Part shown: positions 1 through 5,246 of the stretch, one piece after another
How the letters are laid out: the number at the start of each line of letters is the position of its first letter
How positions within the stretch are numbered: the first letter of the stretch is position 1
Source of the DNA: Neisseriales bacterium
GTDB taxonomy: Bacteria; Pseudomonadota; Gammaproteobacteria; Burkholderiales; UBA11063
NCBI GenBank assembly: GCA_008017145.1
Contig: SSGY01000117.1
Span: forward strand, 1 to 6,175
Length of the DNA stretch: 6,175 bases
Direction: 5' to 3'
Made by a program: the position numbers and the translations under genes
The notes under the pieces: model-generated
The model's database searches: none
The model's input: the letters and a program-made list of their open reading frames with translations, nothing else
What the model was told of the DNA's origin: nothing

Positions 1-583
1 AGTGATCAAGTAAACTACCCAGCTCTGGGACAGAGATTGAAATGTCAGCTTTAAAAGTGTTGCTACCAAAAAAGTCATGAAATACTGCGCCAATCGGTGA
101 GCGGGTGAATGCCGTTCCTCCCATATGTCCAGGAGTACAAAAGGTGTACTTATTTGAATTTACATAATTCATTAATTCTTTGGTAAGCGGTGGAATGATT
201 TTATCTTGGTAATTATTAATCGCACGGATTATTCTTTGCATATCATTGCTAATCAGGTGTTGGTCATATTGCAGGAAATCCAGTGTAAGTTTAAAATTAG
301 ATAACTCAAGGTCTAGTTCATTATGATTGGTATAAATTGCAAAAATTGGGAGATCGGGATTAATTTCGGCGAGTACTTCGACGGAATTTAACGAGATTAG
401 CTCCCAGTCCATGATATAGCTTACAATTCGCGCATTGTGCTTGAGCGTAGAAATAGTATCATCCAGTGACGAGCTATTAATGATGGTATAGCCTTGTTCT
501 GTCAACATGCTGGTTAAGCGATTTAGGAAGAGCTTTTTTTGTTCATTTAAGCGGTGATTATAGGTGATTAAGATATCTTTCAT
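1..583 (-). CDS. Inducible Orn/Lys/Arg decarboxylase, lysine type (CadA/LdcC-like), N-terminal part; runs off the window
   Basis: This is a fold-type I PLP decarboxylase of the large acid-inducible family. Members convert lysine to cadaverine (or arginine to agmatine), consume a cytoplasmic proton and help acid tolerance. The window holds 194 codons from an ATG at 583, and the frame is still open at base 1. Full-length members are about 710-760 residues, so roughly a quarter is present. Residues 1-130 match the response-regulator-like wing domain, with an ARIVSYIMDW stretch at 51-60. Residues about 131-194 are the linker into the core and contain PPLTKEL, YTFCTPGHMGGTAF (146-159), DFFGSNTFKADISISV and ELGSLLDH. 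The CTPGHMGGTAF wording is closer to E. coli CadA/LdcC than to AdiA or SpeC, so lysine is the likeliest substrate; arginine cannot be excluded. The PLP lysine lies beyond the window. The start is supported by a GGAG 8 nt upstream. The family assignment is secure, the substrate is inferred. Confidence 0.9.
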   Translation of the reverse strand, partial: MKDILITYNHRLNEQKKLFLNRLTSMLTEQGYTIINSSSLDDTISTLKHNARIVSYIMDWELISLNSVEVLAEINPDLPIFAIYTNHNELDLELSNFKLTLDFLQYDQHLISNDMQRIIRAINNYQDKIIPPLTKELMNYVNSNKYTFCTPGHMGGTAFTRSPIGAVFHDFFGSNTFKADISISVPELGSLLDH

Positions 584-591
584 TTATAATG

Positions 592-595
592 CTCC
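592..595 (-). promoter_or_regulatory. Shine-Dalgarno GGAG of the decarboxylase gene
   Basis: On the minus strand the sequence reads CGGAGC, then ATTATAA, then the ATG. GGAG is spaced 8 nt from the start codon. This is the clearest ribosome binding site beside the gap and fixes the decarboxylase start at 583. Confidence 0.7.
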
Positions 596-675
596 GATAA
601 AATGTTTTAACTAATTATTTTTGATTTAGAATAATGTATGGACGTATGATCTGCTAATAATGCTTATATTTTTTT

Positions 676-708
676 ACAAATGACATTATACTTTGAACGC
701 GCATTTGT
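676..708 (-). promoter_or_regulatory. Candidate decarboxylase promoter with a flanking inverted repeat
   Basis: A consensus -10 hexamer TATAAT lies at 685-690 on the minus strand, about 100 bp upstream of the decarboxylase ATG. No good -35 hexamer is found at 16-18 bp spacing (the best reads AGCTCA), so the promoter would need an activator or is not real. The box is bracketed by a perfect 7-bp inverted repeat, ACAAATG at 676-682 and CATTTGT at 702-708, with centres 26 bp apart. It could be an operator for a dimeric regulator. Inverted repeats this short are expected by chance in AT-rich DNA, so only the placement makes it notable. A second TATAAT at 741-746, also without a convincing -35, is an alternative. 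Confidence 0.3.
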
Positions 709-753
709 GAGCTTTTATGTATAGACTCTAGGTGATCGCGATTATAGCTAGGA

Positions 754-814
754 GCATTGATAAAAAAGGCGACGCGGTGTAGATGAACTACATAAGGAGC
801 TTTTTTAGCAATGC
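754..814. repeat. Long imperfect inverted repeat / hairpin downstream of birA
   Basis: The arms at 754-768 (GCATTGATAAAAAAG) and 800-814 (CTTTTTTAGCAATGC) are complementary at 14 of 15 positions, with a single A-G mismatch. Inside, TGTAG (778-782) pairs with CTACA (788-792) around a 5-nt ATGAA loop, and the intervening bases are only partly pairable. The structure lies 35 bases past the birA stop. With an A-run in one arm and a T-run in the other it could act as a terminator for birA in the minus direction. However, the core next to the T-run is not the compact GC stem of a classical intrinsic terminator. Other readings are a small non-autonomous repeat element or a leader structure for the decarboxylase. 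The inverted repeat itself is directly visible; its function is unknown. Confidence 0.55.
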
Positions 815-848
815 GACAACGCTAGAATTGTGAGCACGACGAGTATAA

Positions 849-1745
849 CTATTTGTCTTTAATTAATAAGCTAATTGCCGAACTTGAATAAGTTTTTAAT
901 CCTGAAATATTTTGGATAACTAGTGCACCTTGTTCATCAATATCAACATGTTTTCCATCCGTAATATTATTGCCATTTTGAACTATAGCGACTTGTTTTC
1001 CTAGGTGGCAGCAATTATCTAGCCACTCACGGCGTAGTAAGGCAAAACCAAAGAGGTTAAATTCACTAATCAAGCCATCAACACTCGCAACTAATTCAAC
1101 CAGTAATTTATTGCGATCAAGCGCCGCAAAATTATCCAAGCCTATCCCGATTACAGTATGATACTCTTGATTGCGGACTAAATTTTCAACCAAAATTCCA
1201 GCCACTTTTATTTCATTAACATAAATATCATTTGGCCATTTGATGCAGTTTTGGATTGAATGGTTTTTAAGTAGTCGGTTAATTGCTACTGCGCAAATAA
1301 TTGGCAAGAGTGCGATATTGAAGTTACTGGGAAATACGTAAATAATACTTACAGTTATATCTTCAGCAATCTTACTTAACCATTGTCTACCAAAGCGTCC
1401 ACGTCCAGAGTATTGCCAATCACAACTAACTATAGTTTTGGACTTAAATTGTGCAATATGTTTTAGGGCATAGGCATTGCTTGATTCAAGCTTATCTTGG
1501 ATATGGGGAGCATAATCCAGATTTCTATTTTGAAGAAGTTCTTTGAGTTTTGTCGCATCTAACCAGTCTAAGCGATGAGCCAGAGCATACGTCGCATTAC
1601 TATTTACAATTAACCCAGTCTGAATTTGATTGATTTTAGCAATTGCTTTTAATATCTCTAGCGTGGTGAGCTTTAATCCTTTTGCAATATCCGCGATTGA
1701 AGCTGGTTGATGTTTATCCAACCAATGCAGTAATTTAATTTCCAT
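849..1745 (-). CDS. birA: Biotin--[acetyl-CoA-carboxylase] ligase BirA, with N-terminal winged helix
   Basis: BirA activates biotin with ATP to biotinyl-5'-AMP and transfers it to the biotin carboxyl carrier protein of acetyl-CoA carboxylase, in the cytoplasm. Counting from the ATG at 1745 (298 aa), residues 1 to about 60 form a winged helix-turn-helix ([20 protein letters not shown]), typical of the group II ligases that can also repress biotin genes. The catalytic domain shows ESSNAYAL (about 87-94), the adenylate-binding loop GRGRFGR (114-120), KWPND with the biotin-contacting lysine (169-173) and KVAGILVE (180-187). A small SH3-like C-terminal domain starts near LGKQVAIV (248). One oddity is that IGIGLDN (199-205) replaces the usual GIGxN with Asp. 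A GTG six bases further upstream (1751) is an alternative start; the ATG was preferred because the weak AAG-type ribosome site suits its spacing better. The gene overlaps rfaE2 by 11 bases, so it is probably translated by coupling. No coaX follows, although birA and coaX often travel together in betaproteobacteria. Confidence 0.93.
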   Translation of the reverse strand: MEIKLLHWLDKHQPASIADIAKGLKLTTLEILKAIAKINQIQTGLIVNSNATYALAHRLDWLDATKLKELLQNRNLDYAPHIQDKLESSNAYALKHIAQFKSKTIVSCDWQYSGRGRFGRQWLSKIAEDITVSIIYVFPSNFNIALLPIICAVAINRLLKNHSIQNCIKWPNDIYVNEIKVAGILVENLVRNQEYHTVIGIGLDNFAALDRNKLLVELVASVDGLISEFNLFGFALLRREWLDNCCHLGKQVAIVQNGNNITDGKHVDIDEQGALVIQNISGLKTYSSSAISLLIKDK

Positions 1746-2235
1746 GATCACGAATCTTAGTAACTAGTTTGGTGGTAGAGGTATCAAATAAAAATGGAAT
1801 GGAGTGAACTTGTCCACCATTGGCTAGTACTTCTTTGCTCCCTACGATATTTTCAATACTCCAATCGCCACCCTTAACCAAAACTTGTGGCATAATTTGT
1901 AAAATTAGCTCAAGCGGGGTATCACTGTCAAATGAAGTAACAAAATCTACCGATTCAAGGCTCGCCATTACTGCCATTCGATTTGCTAAGTTATTGATTG
2001 GGCGGTCATCACCCTTACCTTGGCGTTTGACTGATTCATCACTGTTTAGGGCAACAATCATAGCAGCACCTTGTGCCCGAGCTTGTGCTAGATATGTCAC
2101 ATGTCCACGGTGTAGAATATCAAAACAGCCGTTGGTAAATACCAGCGGTGATTTAGCTTTTAATTCAGCTAGGCGTGCAGATAATTCATGAGGGAGAATA
2201 ATTTTTTGTTCAAATGATGGTACAGGATAGTTCAT
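1735..2235 (-). CDS. rfaE2: D-glycero-beta-D-manno-heptose 1-phosphate adenylyltransferase (stand-alone RfaE2/HldC)
   Basis: This enzyme adenylylates heptose 1-phosphate to ADP-D-glycero-beta-D-manno-heptose, the precursor (after HldD epimerisation) of LPS inner-core heptose. The 166-residue protein is a single cytidylyltransferase-like Rossmann domain. It has TNGCFD (34-39), the nucleotide-binding HRGH (42-45), [20 protein letters not shown] (120-125) and STTKLVTKI near the C-terminus (from 153). It is the equivalent of the C-terminal half of E. coli HldE; the kinase half is absent, so a separate hldA/rfaE1 is expected elsewhere. The start was set at the ATG at 2235 because stand-alone homologues begin with a short M...PSFEQKI-like lead. 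A TTG at 2253 would add six residues but would lie only some 16 nt from the likely transcription start. The gene is 56 bp from rnhB and overlaps birA, and probably has its own promoter (2276-2303). Confidence 0.93.
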   Translation of the reverse strand: MNYPVPSFEQKIILPHELSARLAELKAKSPLVFTNGCFDILHRGHVTYLAQARAQGAAMIVALNSDESVKRQGKGDDRPINNLANRMAVMASLESVDFVTSFDSDTPLELILQIMPQVLVKGGDWSIENIVGSKEVLANGGQVHSIPFLFDTSTTKLVTKIRDHGN

Positions 2236-2275
2236 GTTATAATTTATTTCCAAATACGTGAAGTAAAGTACGGAG

Positions 2276-2303
2276 ATTATAACATTTTTTACTACTCGAA
2301 CAA
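2276..2303 (-). promoter_or_regulatory. Candidate extended -10 promoter for rfaE2-birA
   Basis: On the minus strand a perfect TATAAT (2276-2281) is preceded by TGT, giving the extended -10 form TGnTATAAT. A weak -35 (TTGTTC, 2298-2303, sharing the TTG of TTGACA) lies 16 bp upstream, inside the last rnhB codons. Transcription would begin near 2269, leaving about a 34-nt leader before the rfaE2 ATG at 2235. No hairpin terminator is seen between rnhB and this promoter, so read-through from the lipid A operon is also possible. Confidence 0.55.
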
Positions 2304-2870
2304 CTCCAGATTTGCTTGTCTGATTGGCGCAAAACTAGTGCGGTGGATTCCATTGATAACTCCATGCTTTGCAATAGCTTCAAGATGAAGTTTTGTCCCA
2401 TAGCCTTTATGCTTAGCAAAACCATAATTCGGATAGAGTTTATCTAGTTCAATTAGCTGCTGATCACGAGTAACTTTAGCTAAAATTGAAGCTGCGGATA
2501 TTTCAGCGATGAGTGCATCACCACCAATGATTGCTTCTGCTGCAATGCTGAGCTGTGATGGAATTTTATTGCCATCAATTAATGCTTTGTCTGGGGTAAT
2601 ATTCAACGCATTAATTGCGCGCTTCATGGCTAATAATGATGCTTGTAAAATATTTAGTTCATCAATTTCAGCAACACTAGCTTCAGCAATTGCATAAGCC
2701 AAACTATCACGGATAATTAGCCCAAATAATTGCTCACGTTTTTTTTGGGATAGCTTTTTGGAATCGTTAAGTCCGGCAATCGGTTTATCTGGATTAAGAA
2801 TCACTGCTGCAGCAACTACATTACCAGCCAATGGTCCACGCCCAGCTTCGTCAACGCCACAAATTAGCAT
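2292..2870 (-). CDS. rnhB: Ribonuclease HII
   Basis: RNase HII cleaves the RNA strand of RNA-DNA hybrids and starts excision of single ribonucleotides misincorporated in DNA. The 192-residue protein has the type 2 RNase H fold signature throughout. It shows [12 protein letters not shown] (5-16) with metal-binding D7 and E8, GLNDSKKLS (33-41), [11 protein letters not shown] (68-78), LIDGN with D99, GGD with D118, [11 protein letters not shown] (122-132), and [11 protein letters not shown] plus HRTSF near the C-terminus. All four expected acidic metal ligands are present. The length is at the short end of the normal range because the N-terminus starts almost directly at the first strand. Its ATG lies inside the end of lpxB (shared ATGCTAA, 7-base overlap) with no strong ribosome site, which suggests coupled translation. 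Its place after lpxB is a conserved arrangement in proteobacteria and not evidence for a lipid A role. Confidence 0.96.
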   Translation of the reverse strand: MLICGVDEAGRGPLAGNVVAAAVILNPDKPIAGLNDSKKLSQKKREQLFGLIIRDSLAYAIAEASVAEIDELNILQASLLAMKRAINALNITPDKALIDGNKIPSQLSIAAEAIIGGDALIAEISAASILAKVTRDQQLIELDKLYPNYGFAKHKGYGTKLHLEAIAKHGVINGIHRTSFAPIRQANLELFE

Positions 2871-4006
2871 TTACCAATCAATTCTAAAACTGCGCGTGCA
2901 CCCTCAATATTCGCATCTTGGCGCAATTGTTGATGTAGGGTATAAAATTCGTCAATCATAGCTTGTTGTTGAGCTTTATTGTTGTATAAATCAATCATGT
3001 ATTGGCTCATTTGTTCGGCATTTGCATCTTCTTGCAAAAACTCTTTAACAACTTCACGCCCAGCGATGATATTTGGCTGGCCAACATATTTAATAGTGAT
3101 TTTTTTACGAACCATCCATTCGGTAAACTTATTTATTTTGTAACAAATTAGCATCGGTTTTTTGCATAATGCCGCTTCAAGGCTAACCGTTCCACTTTTG
3201 GCAATCGCAAAGTCACAGGCTTTGAGTGCATCGCGGGTGCGGTTTAAAACTAATTGATAGTTAAATGAAACTTGTGCTCTGTCCAGATATTCCTGCATGA
3301 TATTGAATGTGCTTTCATTAGCAAAAGGAAATACAAACAGGCAATTTGGCACATTTTGCGCAATTTTAGTACAGGTATCAGCAAGGATTTTGGTTAAGCT
3401 ATTTACTTCGCGCTTACGACTACCACTGAGGACAGTATAAATAGTTTTATCTTGTGGCAGATTTAGCTTACTGCGATATTTGTAGCTATCAATATCCATT
3501 TCAATATCATTTGCCATCGGATGACCAATGAAACGTGCCGCCATATGTTCTTTGTGATAAATAGCTTCTTCAAATGGAAAGATACACAGCATTAAATCAG
3601 TCGATTTTTTGATTTTATGAATCCGCTCATAGCGCCATGCCCAGATAGTTGGACTAATGTAGTGTACAGTTTTAATTCCAGCTTGTTTGAGCTGATTCTC
3701 AATATAGAAATTAAAATCAGGGGCATCAACACCAATAAAAACGTCAGGTTTATAAGCGAGTAATTCTTTGAGTATAGTTTTGCGGAGTTTGAGGAGTTGC
3801 GGTAGAGATTTTACTACTTCAATATAGCCCATTACTGATAAAGTTTCCATATTGTGCCAAGATTGAAACCCTACATCGCTCATCATTTTGCCACCAATAC
3901 CAACGAATTCGACTTCATTAGGATAAAGTTTTTGAATGGCTGATATTAAAGAAGAGGCTAACATATCTCCTGAAGCCTCTCCTGCAATCATTGCTATTTT
4001 AAGCAT
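2864..4006 (-). CDS. lpxB: Lipid-A-disaccharide synthase
   Basis: LpxB (GT19 family) joins UDP-2,3-diacylglucosamine and 2,3-diacylglucosamine-1-phosphate (lipid X) into the beta-1,6 lipid A disaccharide at the inner face of the inner membrane. The 380-residue protein is of normal length. Motifs in order are AGEASGD (8-14; E10 matches E. coli E15), [14 protein letters not shown] (57-64), GVDAPDFN (92-99; D94 matches E. coli D98), [11 protein letters not shown] (115-125), FIGHPMAND (159-167), SGSRKREV (194-201; R197 matches R201), [11 protein letters not shown] (270-280) and QPNIIAGRE (310-318; N312 matches N316). All four functionally important residues known from E. coli are kept. The oddity is Ser194 where the family has proline in LLPGSR. 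The start codon shares one base with the lpxA stop (TAATG), the classic stop-start coupling arrangement. The residue matches come from a by-eye alignment with remembered E. coli LpxB. Confidence 0.97.
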   Translation of the reverse strand: MLKIAMIAGEASGDMLASSLISAIQKLYPNEVEFVGIGGKMMSDVGFQSWHNMETLSVMGYIEVVKSLPQLLKLRKTILKELLAYKPDVFIGVDAPDFNFYIENQLKQAGIKTVHYISPTIWAWRYERIHKIKKSTDLMLCIFPFEEAIYHKEHMAARFIGHPMANDIEMDIDSYKYRSKLNLPQDKTIYTVLSGSRKREVNSLTKILADTCTKIAQNVPNCLFVFPFANESTFNIMQEYLDRAQVSFNYQLVLNRTRDALKACDFAIAKSGTVSLEAALCKKPMLICYKINKFTEWMVRKKITIKYVGQPNIIAGREVVKEFLQEDANAEQMSQYMIDLYNNKAQQQAMIDEFYTLHQQLRQDANIEGARAVLELIGKC

Positions 4007-4785
4007 TAACGAATTATTCCGCGAGTAGATTGCGCAAAGAAATCAACATACAGTTTTAACTCCGGGTTTTCGATTGCCATTTCTTCAATGAAAGTTTTTG
4101 CTTCGCTATATGATAGACCATTGCGGTACAGAATTTTGTATGCTTGCTTAATATTTTCAATCTGTGCAGCATTAAATCCACGACGTTTTAAACCTTCGCT
4201 ATTAACCCCTTTAGGTTCGGCGCGATAGCCTGAAGCCATTGTGTAAGGAGGAATGTCCTGAGCAACAGCAGTTTGACCGCCGACCATAGCATGTTCACCA
4301 ATTATACAAAATTGATGCACCGGAACTAACCCACCTAAGATAACCCAATCTTTAACTGTAATATGTCCCGCGAGAGTCACACCATTAGCAAAAATAATGT
4401 TATTGCCAACGATACAATCATGAGCAATATGAACATAAGCCATAATCCAGTTATTATCGCCAATAACTGTTTCGCCATTACCTTGTACAGTTCCAGTATT
4501 TAAAGTGCAATATTCGCGGATGGTATTATTTGAACCAATAATCAAACGAGTATCTTCACCTTGATATTTTTTATCTTGTGGTGCTTCACCGATTGAGGCA
4601 AAGTGGTAAATTTTAGTTCCACTACCAATGTTAGTATTTCCAGTCAAATTTACATGATTACCAATCCAACAATTTTCACCTAGAACAACTTTAGGACCAA
4701 TTATTGAATATGCACCAACTTCACAACCATCACCTAAAACTGCGTTGCTATCTACAATAGCTGTCGGATGAATCTTTACTGTCAT
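4006..4785 (-). CDS. lpxA: UDP-N-acetylglucosamine acyltransferase
   Basis: LpxA catalyses the first step of lipid A synthesis, moving an (R)-3-hydroxyacyl chain from ACP to the 3-OH of UDP-GlcNAc in the cytoplasm. The 259-residue protein starts with about 190 residues of left-handed beta-helix, with hexapeptide repeats of the IGxxxx type (for example VLGDGC, VIGDNN, IVGNNI). It ends in a helical region, LKRRGFNAAQIENIKQAYKI, finishing FFAQSTRGIIR. QGEDTR (76-80 region), HIAHDC (119-124; H122 is the catalytic base, matching E. coli H125) and VHQF (156-159) are present. G170 matches E. coli G173, whose small side chain permits long 3-hydroxyacyl chains in E. coli. The IMAYVHIAHDC wording is beta-like. 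The gene begins 2 nt after fabZ stops, with AGAGG (4793-4797) as ribosome site inside the fabZ end. Confidence 0.97.
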   Translation of the reverse strand: MTVKIHPTAIVDSNAVLGDGCEVGAYSIIGPKVVLGENCWIGNHVNLTGNTNIGSGTKIYHFASIGEAPQDKKYQGEDTRLIIGSNNTIREYCTLNTGTVQGNGETVIGDNNWIMAYVHIAHDCIVGNNIIFANGVTLAGHITVKDWVILGGLVPVHQFCIIGEHAMVGGQTAVAQDIPPYTMASGYRAEPKGVNSEGLKRRGFNAAQIENIKQAYKILYRNGLSYSEAKTFIEEMAIENPELKLYVDFFAQSTRGIIR

Positions 4786-4787
4786 AA

Positions 4788-5246
4788 TTAAACCTCTTTC
4801 TTTGCGATCATTATTTCAGCTTCTGCTGCAACTTGACCATCAACTTTAGCTAATGCCTTAAACTTACCAATTCCACGAGCTACTTTTATGATTTCAACTT
4901 CAAAGACTAACTGGTCACCCGGTATTACTTGACGTTTGAAACGTGCTTTATCAATTGCAGCAAAAAAATATAACTCATTATCTTTACGTTCGCCGTGACT
5001 TAGTACAGACAGCAATCCAGCTACCTGTGCCATTGCTTCAACTATTAACACTCCAGGCATTACCGGAAACTCAGCAAAATGTCCAACAAAAAAAGGCTCA
5101 TTAATTGTAACATTTTTAATTGCGCGAATGGTTTCACCAATTTTAACTTCAGTTACGCGATCGACTAAAAGAAAAGGATAGCGATGCGGCAGGCGCTTCA
5201 TTATATCTAAAATATTTAATTGTGTTACATCAAGTTGTTCACTCAT
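4788..5246 (-). CDS. fabZ: 3-hydroxyacyl-[acyl-carrier-protein] dehydratase FabZ
   Basis: FabZ dehydrates (3R)-hydroxyacyl-ACP to trans-2-enoyl-ACP in type II fatty acid synthesis. It competes with LpxA and LpxD for the same hydroxyacyl-ACP, which makes its place between their genes meaningful for membrane balance. The 152-residue protein is a single hot-dog fold. It has [13 protein letters not shown] (19-31), the active-site region NEPFFVGHF (49-57) with catalytic H56, and [14 protein letters not shown] (61-74) with catalytic E70. The C-terminal strands [20 protein letters not shown] are typical. The usual GHFPxxP proline is alanine here (A58). The start ATG overlaps the end of lpxD by 8 bases, and AGAAGG at 5255-5260, 8 nt upstream, is a good ribosome site. 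Confidence 0.97.
   Translation of the reverse strand: MSEQLDVTQLNILDIMKRLPHRYPFLLVDRVTEVKIGETIRAIKNVTINEPFFVGHFAEFPVMPGVLIVEAMAQVAGLLSVLSHGERKDNELYFFAAIDKARFKRQVIPGDQLVFEVEIIKVARGIGKFKALAKVDGQVAAEAEIMIAKKEV

Larger units (their letters stand above)
584..848. other. Intergenic gap between birA and the decarboxylase gene; no gene, but structured
   Basis: This 265-bp gap has no open frame that resembles a protein on either strand, and I could not fold a tRNA from it. The part next to the decarboxylase (584-690) is very AT-rich and looks like a leader. The part next to birA (about 691-848) contains more GC-rich tracts and a long imperfect inverted repeat (754-814). The octamer TTGTGAGC occurs twice in direct orientation, at 705-712 and 828-835. 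Two TATAAT hexamers face the decarboxylase on the minus strand (685-690 and 741-746). The gap probably contains the decarboxylase promoter and the end of the rfaE2-birA transcript. Confidence 0.6.

Noticed and set aside
584..848. A tRNA, small RNA gene or short peptide gene in the gap
   Set aside because: No cloverleaf with acceptor and T arms could be drawn, and no short frame has both a good ribosome site and a plausible product. A small RNA cannot be excluded by eye.
1820..2191. Plus-strand 123-codon open frame
   Set aside because: It lies wholly antisense to rfaE2, whose frame carries clear family motifs. The predicted product is rich in Ser, Arg and Cys with no recognisable domain and no ribosome site.
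2237..2291. Possible terminator between rnhB and rfaE2
   Set aside because: There is an A-rich run but no stem of useful length; the promoter reading fits better.
2237..2425. Minus-strand 62-codon open frame across the end of rnhB
   Set aside because: It is an alternative frame of the rnhB 3' end and of the rfaE2 promoter region; rnhB motifs (HRTSF) are in the other frame.
2509..2961. Two plus-strand open frames (2509-2697 and 2758-2961)
   Set aside because: Both are antisense shadows of rnhB and the lpxB end, with low-complexity Ala/Ser-rich products.
4190..4785. Periodic repeats in lpxA and lpxD DNA as possible tandem repeats or a CRISPR-like array
   Set aside because: The periodicity is 18 bases and reflects the hexapeptide beta-helix code of the proteins; the DNA copies are too divergent to be a DNA repeat.
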